Positions 10,929-21,964 of a stretch of DNA of 64,000 nt are shown here, piece by piece. Below the pieces are notes generated by a model. It ran no database searches. It saw nothing but the letters and a program-made list of their open reading frames with translations, and was not told where the DNA came from. Numbering within the stretch: the stretch's first letter is position 1; the number at the start of each line of letters is the position of its first letter. The DNA is from Zeus faber (taxonomy: Eukaryota > Chordata > Actinopteri > Zeiformes > Zeidae), in assembly GCA_960531495.1 (NCBI GenBank), contig OY482850.1, positions 219,343-283,342 of the forward strand, read 5' to 3'. A program made the translations under genes and the position numbers.

Positions 10929-11289
10929 CATTTATACTCTACCCATTCAGATATTTGCAAGATTTTCTTGCTAAGCCGTTTCAGCAGAGTTCGACTCTAC
11001 CAGACCCTCTTGAAGTGCACTTTCTTGAGGTAGTATTGCAGAACCTATTAGAATATCCAAGCAGACCCTTGGGAGACTTGTTTTCTTAAGGTGGTATCAT
11101 GGACTTCAGTTTTCCTCTGACCAAGCAGTCCCTCTCTATTAGAAGCTGTATCTCAGAACAAAATAAATAAGAAAAAAACAGACCTTTAACAAGACTAATC
11201 TCCTTAAAGCGGTATCTCAGAAGTACAACTTACCCAAACCATTCAGACCCTCAAGAGACCCTTCCCTGAGGTGGTATCTTAGAGACCTT
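10929..11289 (+). repeat. Degenerate ~60-bp tandem repeat, copy 2
   Basis: About five or six units vary around TTCTTAAGGTGGTATCTCAGA followed by CCAAGCAGACCCTT. The first unit is closest to the sequence at 640-720. The array stops at the TG end of the retroviral LTR at 11290. Confidence 0.55.
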
Positions 11290-11931
11290 TGTTACAGAAA
11301 TTAAAGTGTCAGTTTAATCTGAACATTGTCAGTCGGTGGTTTTAAAAAAAGATGCAGAGACGTTGGTTTTGCTTGTACAAGGGTCAGATCAGAGACCTGC
11401 TCTGGAGCAGCACTGAGATTAACAGTTTATTTGACGTTACAGTTTCATGCATGCTCAAGATAAAGCAAAACTGTGATGCATGGGTAAAAATAGTGTGTTG
11501 TTCCCGCTCTGCAGTTGCAGCGCTGAAAAAACAAAGCAACGACAGCCACCGGCAGGAGCCCAAGGCTGACCACAAGCACTTGTACGTGTATGTGAGAGTT
11601 AACACTGTGCTGAAATTAAGATATGCGGCTGGGGCTATATGAGGTTGTGTTCTTCATTATGGGTGCATGCATTTGTATATGTTTATGTGATTACGGAGAT
11701 TTATTGTTACATTCCACTCTCTTAATCATATAAACATATGAATACAATAAAAATCACTCAGAATTAAACACAATTAAATAAATCACTCCTGAAATAAACT
11801 AACACACAACAAACATTGGTTCATTTAAATTCACAGAGATTCAATACACTGCATCACATCTTGTGTGGGATAAAATACAAGCAAACGGCGAAATAGCAAA
11901 TTACACATGGGAGTCATCATCAGAGGTGTCA
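11290..11931 (-). mobile_element. Endogenous retrovirus LTR, copy A
   Basis: A 642-bp block has TG...CA ends on either strand (TGTTACAG at the left, GGTGTCA at the right). It matches 14159-14868 throughout, including AGCAGCACT, the TATATGAGGTTGTGTTC block and ACAATAAAAAT. Env-like sequence ends against its right side in both copies, which sets the orientation as minus. No 5-bp target duplication was found, so it may not be a clean solo LTR. Confidence 0.68.
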
Positions 11932-12334
11932 GCGTCAGAGGGTTGCTATGGAGGATCCCATTTGGGGATGGGGGAAAGGTTGGGGATGGAAGAGTAAGAG
12001 GGGGAGTGGGGTCGGGGTCAGAGGGGTGTACAAGAGCGTACGTTTTAACAGAAGCAATGAAAGAGTGATCTATGTAGCGAACAACAACAGCACGAACACA
12101 CGGGATTAGACAGCAATCACAGAACGCGAAGAAAACAAGAGCATGCGAGAAGCATGTGGAGGGCCAGGCGGTTCTGGAGAGTCATCTCTGATGTAGCACG
12201 GAGCTGGGATGAAATGCCTTTAACAGGATCCCGGGTGTAGTTAACAAAGTACTGTTGATTGTAAAAAATGTAGTTGATCCAATCGACATTCTTATTAATT
12301 GGGCACCACCAGCAGAGGGAGGACTCGACTTGTT
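11932..12334 (-). pseudogene. env: Retroviral env transmembrane remnant, copy A
   Basis: Read on the minus strand, blocks DWINYIFYNQQYFVNYT and TLQNRLALHMLLA appear in one frame. They correspond to DWVSYIYYNQQPFASYT and QNHLALDMILA of copy B at 14930-15560. This is the region before the cysteine motif in the transmembrane subunit of a gamma- or epsilon-like retrovirus envelope. The cysteine motif and membrane anchor are lost and the frame passes quickly into a Pro-rich tail and the LTR. It is broken and cannot make an envelope. Confidence 0.55.
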
Positions 12335-14158
12335 TTTAAAAAAACTTTTATTTAACAGTAAGAGCATACATGTTTATAAGTCTATAAGTGTGTCTTTAAT
12401 GAGTCTCTGTATATCAGCCTCAGTGTGTCATTTAATATATAATTGTGCGTATACCAAATATCTTCAAAGTTCTTGGAGTAATTATGTGTGCTAACCCCAA
12501 CCCTACTACCCCAGCTACACTCTGAGAGCGTGTTTGGGGCTGCCTCTTCTGACTGGTGTTGCTGGGCAAGTCATGTCCTGGGCATCGTCAACACAGAACT
12601 CTCTGATCTTGTGGAAGAGGCAGCTCTGTCTGGCTCTCTCCAGTCCAAGTGGCGACATAACAGGATGTGCATCTCTGGGGGGCAGGGCATTGACATCCCA
12701 GAGCAGCTGGAATCTGGTCTCCTCGCATCCAGAAGACACCTTGGTCACAACCACACCAGGATCCTTGGCATCAAAGCTGGAAAACATGAAATAGAATCTA
12801 AATCCAAACACTATATTTATACATTTATTTGTTTCACTTTAACATTAGTTTAAACTTTGTAGAATAAATACTTGCCGTTTGTGCACAAGACAGTGATGCA
12901 CTACCCACCAAAGGTGCTGTTACTGCTTAATCTGTGGCAGTGGTCCGAATATGGGCTCAGGTGTTCTTGTCAGTTGAAGCTTTGCACCAACACTGTGCCA
13001 TCCTCTTTCCCCACTAGCTGAGGGATGTTGATTGTCTTTTCCATTCTGTTTTGAACAACTGCTGCAATTTAAGCAAGAGTGTTCACCCTCGTCTTTCGGA
13101 AATACTGCTTGATATGTCCAAAGCACCAGTTTGGTGAAAACTTGATGTGGCCTACTATCAGGAAGTGTAGATCCATGGGATGGTGCAGCTTATGCAGTGT
13201 ACGCCAAGCACAGTACCACAGCATAAACTTGTTTTTGTTCTGTCCACTACAGTTGTGACAGTGAAGGTCTACCTCGGTCTCCCAAAGACAGTAGTCTTGT
13301 GGAAATGGTGCAGGTAACTGATGACTGCGATAATGCCTTTGCTGGATGACATACCTTCATCCACCATTTGACTTGCTGTGGTTTTCCCTCACAGCAGACA
13401 ACCAAAAAGGCCACACTTTCGAGGAGTAAAGAAGTACATTGGACATGGCTGAAGGGGATCTGATGGACAATGAACCTGAAAATAAAAATAAAGGCCTTGA
13501 GAAAAAATCTGAGCAACAGATAATGTGCAAAACCAGTGTTTGATCTGTCAGGTTCAAGAATGTAGTGGGCGTGTGGGTGCTCAGCATCATTGACTGCCTT
13601 TCGCCTAGCAATGTTAATAGTTGACCAACCCATATTTAATTTCTGTTGTAGCCTTTTGTCAACCCCTTCATGTAACTCTCTCCACAATGAATAGTCAAAG
13701 TTTGCATCACTTTTTTAGATCATGTACTAACCTGTTGAGCGAAGTCAAAACTGTAATGCATCATGATGGCACTGTTGTGATAAAGTGATAATTACCCGTG
13801 AATGAAAAGAAATGAAACCCTGCAGATTTGTACACCATCCACTGAGTACTTGGTCCACTGCCTCTTTCTTTTAGCTGGCGTTTTCTTGCTGTCTGGAGTC
13901 ATTTCACTGCATCTCCCATTGCAAAATAGCTGTCCCATGTTTCCTGCTTTGTTAAGGCTGCTATCATGTTGCGTGAGATTTAGATAAAATCAGGATCCAG
14001 TCTCTTTGTACACAATTCCTGGTCAAGCCTGCCATTTTATTTTTGCTGTTGGCCGCATTTGCAGGTAAACTCGAGAATCTTGTCCACTGTTCCTTCTTTA
14101 TAATGTGCATCACCATCCTCAACGGACTTCATCAGGTCATCAACTTCTTCCGTTGTAA
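12335..14158 (-). pseudogene. Decayed transposase-like gene with CKCG and NCSGQNKN motifs
   Basis: Reading the minus strand from 14158, several frames give one protein interrupted by shifts and stops: VDDLMKSVEDGDA, FTCKCGQ (about 14050-14070), MIAALTKQET, PRKCGLFG (13401-13427), NCSGQNKNK (13229-13255) followed by LWYCAWRTLHKLH and CFGHIKQYFR, and a C-terminal PGVVVTKVSSG, then LFHKIREFC. From memory this is the layout of a large uncharacterised family in fish and cnidarians (DUF7869-like) thought to be transposases, with a DNCSGQNKN block as part of the putative catalytic core. Here the Asp before NCSG reads as His, an expected catalytic loss. The 5' end is cut by an LTR and the 3' end by env sequence. 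The same N-terminal part occurs at 60467-61366. Confidence 0.7.
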
Positions 14159-14868
14159 TGTTACAGAAATGAAACGGTCGCTTTAATCTGCAGTTTGTCA
14201 ATCGGTGGTCTTACGTAAATAAAGAGGCAGACAGACGTTGCTTTTACTTGAACAAGAGTCGGATCAGAGATATGCTAAGGAGCAGCACTCTGAGTCGAAC
14301 GGTTTATTTTGGGAAATCAGAAACAATATATAGCAGTTTGGCATCACTTGTCATTGGTGAACTATGTGATGAATGTTGTTCTCGCTCTCCGCAGCTGCGT
14401 TAAGGTGAGGCCTAAACACTGAGAGCTGTGTCTGGGACTCCAAGGCTTGGGAATGTCTGTGGGAATTATGTAAATTAAGGAGAATATGTGACTGGGGTTA
14501 TATGAGGTTGTGTTCGTCATTGTGTGTGTGCATGTATGTTTATGTGATTTCATAAATTTATATACTGTATATTGTGACATTATTTTGTTCCACCCTTTTA
14601 ATCACATAAAAAGATAGGAATAATAAAAATTAACATTATAAAACATAAATATTGAGACACGATTATATCATAATTACTCGAAATGAATCACACAAATGAT
14701 TATGAAATAAACTCTTAATATGAATAAAATTATAATAAAACACTGTAAAGCATCAGTGGTGCTAATTCACGAAGATTCAAAACACCATGTCACAACCTGT
14801 GTGGGATACAAAATTAGGCAAAGTATAAAATAGTAAATTACATACTGGAGTCGTCATTAGAGGTGTCA
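14159..14868 (-). mobile_element. Endogenous retrovirus LTR, copy B
   Basis: 710 bp with TG...CA ends, homologous over its whole length to 11290-11931. It lies just downstream (minus sense) of an env transmembrane remnant, as expected for a 3' LTR. It interrupts the transposase-like reading frame at 14158. A (TA)n tract follows at 14878-14914. Confidence 0.68.
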
Positions 14869-14874
14869 CAAACC

Positions 14875-14918
<44 letters not shown>

Positions 14919-14929
14919 CCACTTATGAT

Positions 14930-15560
14930 CAGACCTTTTCTTTATTTTTGACGAGTCCAGATGTTTGAAGCACCTAATAAGCTCTGTGAAGGAATTCTTT
15001 GTTCAACCATTCTGAGACTCACCATCACACCCCCTTGAACATCTCCCCATAAGACACTGAAAAAAAGAGGCTTCAAAGAAACGCAGAATAAAACGATAAT
15101 AATGAAATCTAATGAACATACATGTAAGAATGAAACAAATAACGAGCATTCTAACACTGGCTTTGGATGGTAGGACTCCTCATTTGCCAAAAATTTTGTC
15201 CAGCCAGGCAGTATTCCACTGCACATGGCTGGCATTGTTCTTTAACTCTTTCCTAAGGTTTTTAAGTATGGCCAATGCAACAGTGAATTTTCCATCTGGG
15301 GCCGTGTTGTTAAGGAGCACATTCAACATTTCACACCAAACATAGCACAAATGCCTTGCTGCTCTGCTAGGATCATGTCGAGAGCCAAATGATTTTGCCA
15401 GGGCACTCGGGAAGTTACGTCTCGCTGCTCACCGATGGCCTCAAACAACTGAAACGTGTAACTGGCAAAGGGTTGTTGATTATAATAGATGTAGCTCACC
15501 CAATCAACATTTCTGTCAATTGTTCACCAGGGACAAAGTATAGAAGCAGATTCACCTGAA
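14930..15560 (-). pseudogene. env: Retroviral env transmembrane remnant, copy B
   Basis: The minus strand shows, across two frames, DWVSYIYYNQQ, QLFEAIGEQRDV, WQNHLALDMILAEQQGICAM and, further on, a hydrophobic stretch FIIIVLFCVSLK that looks like the membrane anchor. The first cysteine of a CX6CC motif is visible (about 15345), but the last one is replaced by a stop codon (TGTTGA near 15330). That motif marks the transmembrane subunit of gamma-type envelopes and their relatives. Frameshifts separate the blocks. It is a dead copy. Upstream sequence to about 16300 may hold decayed surface-subunit sequence, but no block is convincing. Confidence 0.62.
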
Positions 15561-16599
15561 ATTTGTTTTTGTGCCTTAAATTTGTGAAGGGACCCCCCCT
15601 TGAAACTCTGAAGGTATCTATGTAGACACCGGGGGCGTTAACAGATTGTGTTCTTTTTCAGTTGACATGGGTGCAGTGTATCATGCAGTCCCAGATGTTT
15701 GGCGATGTGGCCATGTGTACTCTATTGGTTGTGGGGTTGTAGGTTTGAGGACCCCATTATCTTTTAGTGGTTGAGCATGATGCCGCTGATCGGGAGTGCT
15801 ATTAATAATGTTGTGATTAGTATGAATGCTGGACTCCACATAGTCATTTAAATGGGTTAAATGGGTGCCATGTGCTTTGCCGGCTCACGGTTTCTGCCAG
15901 GTGCAATCATTAGGTGTGAGTTCTTAGCTTTTGGCAGTGACATTGGCTTCCTTGCTGGATACAGCGCTGATGGCGTTGATGCCCTTTTGTCCACAGGTTG
16001 GTTGGGATATTGGTGAGTGGGTGAGACAGTTCTCGTTGTTCAGTTGGTTCCATTGGTTCCGTTGGGTTCAGTGGTGGTATATATGGGTTTCAGTCGATAA
16101 TAAGCGCTATTGTCTATGCTAAATGTCTGTAGTTTGGCGTGGATGGAACTCAGTGTTATAATCTTTGCTGTGTGGTGGCTAAGCTGTAGATCCTGGGCGG
16201 GGATAGTCACACACACATTCACACGTCATCAGCAAAGTGCATGCAGTTGGAATCTCTTCCAGAAACTTCTCTCAGTACGCTCCAACCCTAAAATGCAGAC
16301 AATGACAGTGAGTCAACTTAATAGTTGACATCTCAAATAGAAGTGGGCTACAGCAATGCAGTGTCATACTGAATGGCAAGACTGAAAAAGTGTAAGACAA
16401 ACAATGCAATGTATTACTAAGAGGTAAGACAAAACAGGTATGCAATATAATACTTGATATATTAAACTTGACTAGTGGTAGATGATGTAAAAAGCAGTTT
16501 TCCTTAGTTTTAAGTGGCCAAGTGTGTGGATTTATAGGTTTTAGCCTTCGGCCTTTTGATTTCCAAATGAGGGTTTTTGAAATATCTAATTTTTATTTT
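15561..16599. other. Unassigned, possible decayed env sequence
   Basis: Minus-strand frames are short and contain only faint env-like words. Short direct repeats of GGTTCC[AG]TTG occur at about 16045-16065. Nothing can be called with confidence. Confidence 0.35.
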
Positions 16600-17380
16600 A
16601 TTCTTATTTTATCATAGTAAGATTAACAGTCCCCCATCACCCCCACCCCCAATTAAATAAATTGATTTTCCAAAATTCCAAAAAACGCCAAACACCAAAT
16701 GTTAAAAATCAATCAATAAAAGTCAATCAATTAAAATCAATACCAGGGATATAATTATAATTTGTACAAACATTAAAGAGACTAAACAGTATTTGGGTCC
16801 TTCTGAACACTCAAGATTGTTTTACTGCTGATAGAGTGTAAACTCCATGGTTTAATGGTTTACTTCATGGATTAGTTGCCAACCATTAAATTAATCACCA
16901 GCTAATAATTAAGAATTGTAAAGAACACCTGTATGATGGTAAACTGGATATTTGATTCCCCCTCTACAGAGACACATTTTCACCTCTCAGTGAGAAAGGG
17001 GTTGATTGCTCCATTGGTATGGTGAGATTGTCGTCAGTCGGTCTGCGTTTGCATATGTATGGGTTAGGTGTGGGGGCTTACAGACCTGTTGGATGACACA
17101 ATGATTGGCCAAGTGCACGCAAAAATGTAGCCCAAGGCTTTACCTACAGTCTGCTTCAGTAATTACTCAAAAAAGGTGTACTGCGACCATTAGAGACAAG
17201 TACCGTACCCACGTATGAAAGTGTTAGACTGGGAGGCTACAGTATAAATAATTATTTGAAAAAAAAAAAAGTAGGAAGCAATAGGAAAAACAGCAAAAAC
17301 ATGTGATAATTAAAAAGTGGTGCAGCTATACAGATAAAAATAATCTCATACAATTGTCATAATGCACAGATGGTCAATTA
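16600..17380 (+). repeat. Dispersed repeat R, copy 1
   Basis: Direct match over about 700 bp to 50190-50875, on the same strand. Shared blocks include GGACTAAACAGTAT, GGGTCCTTCTGAACACTCAAG, GTAGGAAGCAATAGG and TAATGCACAGATGGTCAATTA. It is AT-rich, non-coding, and shows no TG...CA ends or terminal inverted repeat that I could define. Confidence 0.75.
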
Positions 17381-17794
17381 GACTTGTATGTGTGTAGGTG
17401 TGCATTAGTTGTTATTCTGAAAAGCAACGGGGATTGATGGATACTAATAATATACTTCAAACTACTACTAATAATAAATATAATGACTGAAGCCGGTCTT
17501 GTGCTGATCAGTCCCTGCCTGGAGTAGGAGCGAAATAAGTTGCTCAAAACGGAGTTCTAAGAAGAATGATCATTCCTGCAGTGCAGACACAACAAAAGGA
17601 ACGGTTCCTCCAAAAAGTCCTTCGAACTAAGAAAAACTTTCTGCGGTGCAAAAATGCACGATATAGGGAGTTTTGCAATTATATTTCTTGCGATATTTCA
17701 CATTTATTTCATGTAAATTAAAACACCTGTTACACACGGTAACATTCGATAGTTTCATTCAGTTAACTACAAATACAATAAAAAAATATTAGCT
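17381..17794. other. No gene recognised
   Basis: AT-rich sequence between repeat R and the L1 tail. No motif, structure or repeat was recognised. Confidence 0.45.
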
Positions 17795-18567
17795 TAGAAC
17801 ACATACACTCAGACACCAATCCTACTCCGAACAACACTCGACCAGACCAGGGTCTGCGGGGTGCGAGTGATTCGGGTTCAACTTGCCTGAAGGACCCCCA
17901 CACCCCTCAATATTAACTGCAATTGCCAACAGCACACATTGAGCACTGGGGTTTTCCACCGTGGTGGGTCGCTGATGGGTGGGGATATTTAGAGCACCGC
18001 CGGGTGCCTTCTGGGGTGCTGTTGTGTTTGGGGGTTGGGGTGTGGGGGGCGGCTGTCAGCCTTTGCTCCCACTGTGCAGCTTCACTGCCGCAGGTGTCCC
18101 AGGTGCTGGGCATGGTGGAGGGCCCATATATCTGGCAGACTGCTCACATTGGCGGGGCGGGGCTAACATCCAGGCGTCATCCACACTCTGCTACGTTGAT
18201 GGCGCGATGTCTAGTTTGCTGCAGTGGAGTTGGCCTCGCCCTTGCGCGAGTGGTTCGGGCGAGGTGTTGTTCTTTCGGCGCAGGGCCTGGATCCGGGCTT
18301 GCGTCTTGTTCCTGAACTTGGGGGTGGGTTGTATGTGTGTGCCCCTTGGGTGCGAGGTCTCCACGTGCTCCCTGGGACTGGGTTTTGCTCCTCAGGGCTG
18401 GGCGTGGGGGTTTCTCCGCAGCCCCCCGGCTTCTCTGCGGGCGTGGGGGTCTTCTGTGGCCGCAGATTGGCTTGGCAGCTGAGAGTTTGGGGGGGCTTCC
18501 GGTCCCTTTCTGCTGCTTGGAGGAGAACCAATTGGGATAAGTCATGTACACTCACCAGGTGGACACC

Positions 18568-18634
<67 letters not shown>

Positions 18635-19149
18635 ACTACACCTGCTTTGAATGCACTCCAGCACCCTCCTGGTTGCATTCCTCTCCTTTCCTCCCTCATT
18701 TACTGCCAAAGCTATGACAGGAATAGGCCACTTGCCCAATTGTAGTTCTAGTTTTCCTGGACCTAATTAATTGTTTTTCAATACACGTCGTCCAATGTTT
18801 ATGTTTTAGTGTAAATGTTTGGTTCTATGTTAAATTGTCTCACCAGTAGTGAATCTCCCCCACTTGTAGTAGTGATCAGTTGTTTATAGACCCAACCATG
18901 ATGAATAGTTCTCCAAAGTGGTGGGTGTGGTGGTGGATCTGTGCCCTTGTAATCCTATCGGTCATCCACAGGACAGAGTTATTGCAGCAGTTCTTGATGA
19001 TTTAAGAATTAATAATAAGTTGAATTGCAGGTTGAGAACCCAACTTGCAGAATTACTCTGTCCAATATACATTGGCATACAATACAAATACTCTTTGTTG
19101 TATGCCCAGTATGCTGACAGCAAAGGTAAAAAAAAAAAGAAAAAAAAAA
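17795..19149 (+). mobile_element. L1 3' UTR copy with poly(A) tail
   Basis: This is the plus-strand counterpart of the copy at 3585-5730. It starts at TTAGCTTAGAACACA and ends at ...TATGCTGACAGCAAAGGT followed by an A-rich tail (19128-19149). G-rich runs include GGGGGTTGGGGTGTGGGGGG near 18027. A (CA)n tract (18570-18633) lies within it. The last 90 bp of the family end, CAATACAAATACTCTTTGTT to the tail, also appear near 3609-3660 and 34313-34370 in reverse. It is 5'-truncated. Frames of 110-170 codons on both strands are not genes. Confidence 0.8.
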
Positions 19150-19299
19150 GATTCGAGCAAGGACCCGACAGGGACCCTACATGGGTCAGCCATGCCCCAT
19201 TCACGGATTTGCCTGGCCCCCGTCATGTTCAAGCTGCCCTCTCGAAGTGAAAATAGTTTTAAAGTTTTGAAAATATCGTGAAAGAAATTTGGGTTTTCC

Positions 19300-20240
19300 T
19301 CATTGGCATCACATTCCACCCTCCCCTGGAATCTCGCCACCTGGTTGGCAAGACAGAAGTCTGATGGTGTTGACCTTTCCGGCCCAATGCCGGCAGGAGT
19401 CACTCCGGATCTCATCTGTGGAGTCATCTCCTATAGGAAGGAAAATGTCTGGTTGTTCTTACTCATGCATCGCTGAGTGCACCAGAAGCTGTTGGATGCT
19501 GGTACTTCCTCTGGGCTGCCATTCTTTGAGTAGGTCGATGTGAAAAGTGTTTTTGCTCCTGAGACGTAGGAGCAGGTGAACTTTGTACGTCACTAATTCT
19601 TGGGGAATGCCAACACGGGAAAATATCTGTAAGAGGGCTTGTGTTATGGCACTGGTGGTGAAGCGTCAGCGGGAAGCTTCAGGGTAACAAGTGGAATAGT
19701 CCCAGATTACAAGGATGTACCGATAACCAGATTGTTTTTGTTCTAAGGGCCCAACAATGTCCATGCCTATTCTAGAGGATGGAATGTAAATTATAGGCAA
19801 AGGTTGTAATGGAGATGGCTGGAGCCTTTTCTAACTAGTTAACTGACACTTGGGACAAAATGGCTGGCAATGTGATCTAATGTTTGACCTAGGATTAGCA
19901 CTTTCTCTCTAATCCCACATGGTACTACAAGCTGCTCCTCAGTACCCGCTTATGGTATATCAACCCTTGCTGTACAACATAACTCTCCCCAGCTAGGGAA
20001 GGCACTACCCTGGTTTTCTCTCCATCTACTTCTGTGACCCTTTTGAAAGCTATCTGAAGTGATTAATCCTCCTTCTGTATCTTTCCCAGGTCCCCTGGAA
20101 CCTCCCACCACGTGTCTACCCCTGGCTGCCCTACCAACTGTGGCTGCTCTTTTCTGACTGTTCCTAGTACCTTCTCTCACCTTTTCGTTCATCTGATCTT
20201 TATAGGCTTATTATTACCCTCATGGGCAAGCTCATCCAGA
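19300..20240 (-). pseudogene. Gmr1-like gypsy integrase, internally deleted
   Basis: On the minus strand, after a protease block, the reading gives QLVVPCGIREKVLILGQT and CPKCQLTS, the N-terminal zinc-binding region of a gypsy integrase. A faint core follows, then KNTFHIDLLKEWQPRGS, the conserved C-terminal box. Much of the catalytic core is missing or shifted. Integrase follows protease with only about 150-400 bp between them and no reverse transcriptase in the gap. In ordinary Ty3/gypsy elements RT and RNase H come between. This order is known from the cod retrotransposon Gmr1 and its relatives. A simple deletion of RT is the alternative; the element at 33652-40020 argues against it. Confidence 0.65.
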
Positions 20241-20355
20241 CGAAATCGTAGCTGCTCTAATCACTGGGTGTTTGTGGATGTCTTACTTTTGCCAGCCTCT
20301 GCGTGTGAAAGAGTGACCACCATGTTACTCAGGTAAAATTGGAAATGCCCTGGGC

Positions 20356-20640
20356 TTATAGGACTGGATGAGTTAATGCAGGCACAACTCCAACCTCTAA
20401 AAAGAATGTTTGATCCTGAACCTCCAACTGCACATGGGTGGCGAGATATGGATGTTTATCCCCATGTACACACCAAACATCTAAGAGTCTACTCTCCCTC
20501 TGAATTTGCTCTTCCACTAGGTAGGGCATGACTAGTGTTTGGGTGGCAGAGTCTAGCAATGCTGTGGAGGGAATTTCATTTACATTTACTACTGCTGTTT
20601 GCATTTACCTTGTGACTACCTGGGTGTTAAAAATGTGCTT
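20356..20640 (-). pseudogene. Gypsy retropepsin-like protease, broken
   Basis: Minus-strand frame with ALLDSATQTLVMPYLVEE, corresponding to the DSG(S/A)TQ-type active site of a retropepsin, which matures the Gag-Pol polyprotein. The glycine after DS is replaced by Ala (DSAT), so it is unlikely to be active. It follows the zinc-knuckle region of gag (20694-20963) and precedes integrase. Confidence 0.6.
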
Positions 20641-20693
20641 TGCTGACTCTGCAAAGTTAAGCTTGTGTGGGCTCCTGTAGTCTTGCGCTGTGT

Positions 20694-21680
20694 TCATTCA
20701 GGCTTATTGTGACTTTCTTTTCCACATATATAACAAATAGCTGGCACTCTCTCTACCTTCACCATGTCTCTAGGTGACATGGCTACCTGTTCTACCTTGG
20801 TAACTACCTCTGTAACCAGTACTAGGACCACCTCCCGGACCAAATCCCACAGACCTACCTTTTTACATGGCTTGCCTGTGGCTCCTGTCAAACTGGTATG
20901 TCTTGGGGCCCCTCTGTGCCTAGATGAAGGGCTCTGCCGCCTGCTGTCCGGTCTTGGGGTCATGTTCTCTGACCCACACTTTGAGCTCTGGAGACAACGT
21001 CTGGAGGTACCATTCCAGGATAATTATTTGTCCAACTTGTTCTACTCTCTTGTCTCCTGGCTTTATCCATTTATTATACAAGTCTTTGAGCCGATTGTAA
21101 AGTTCACGAGGACTCTCCCCTGGACAGTTGTCTGGCTCCCGGAATCTTTGTCGATTCGCATCTTCATTGATCTCAAACTTAATTAGAATGGCTTTCTTCA
21201 CCCGGTCATAGTTTATCCACTCATTCATATTCATATTTGAATAAGGGCTTCTTGTTCCGCCAGTCAGATAGGGTGAACAGTCAGTTCTGTTACATCATGT
21301 GGATACGAAATGCACTGCCCAATCTGCTTTGGGCCACCTGAAGGCTGTGACTAAACGTTCAATTGTCACTGGATATTGTTTGATATCACCCCCCTCTTAA
21401 CTTGGAAATTGTATCTCTAGGCCACGCTCCAGCATCTGCATGTTATGATGAGGTGATGGGGAAGGTGGACGCATCTCCACCTGGCCTTCTCCAACCTTGC
21501 CAACCACCATTGCTCTCTCCTTGTCAGCCTGTTGCTTGTCAGCATCTCATCACAAACCTGATTCAGTTGAACCTGGTTCAGCTGGACATGGATGCTATGG
21601 CATCACTACTCCAGCTTGAAGGATTCCTCCACCTGGTCCCGCACCTGCCTTGGAATCAGTTCATGTAACTGATTCATGTA
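20694..21680 (-). pseudogene. gag: Gmr1-like gypsy gag (capsid plus zinc knuckle)
   Basis: Gag forms the particle that packages retroelement RNA. In the minus strand, an N-terminal part near 21650 reads LHELIPRQVRDQVEESFKLE. A capsid block follows with YDRVKKAILIKFEINEDANR, ESPRELYNRLKDLYNKWIKP, LEWYLQTLSPELKVWVREHD and PKTGQQAAE. This resembles the SCAN-like capsid of fish gypsy elements. A partial CCHC knuckle, CYICGKESHNKPE, is near 20700-20735. Frameshifts break it into at least three frames. The untranslated leader and 5' LTR are not defined; sequence from 21680 to 21960 may be leader. Confidence 0.72.
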
Positions 21681-21964
21681 TGTGCTGGGTGGCCCGGAAA
21701 ATCAATCTGCCTCTGGCTGATCCTCTGGATCCCTCTCCTCCAGGTCTTGGCCGACCACATTCTCTCTATTGGTTCTCCTGGTCCAGGTGTGCGCCGACTC
21801 CCCTGGATTTTCCAGTTTTGAAGAAGACTAAAAACAAGAGGGGTGGGTGAAAACCCTACTCGAGGGATTGTGTGGTAATTTTTACCATCACCGCCACCGC
21901 TTCTCTGGCGCTCTAACCACATGATCCCTCAACAGTTGGGTTACCACCCCCCCCTCGGGTAATG

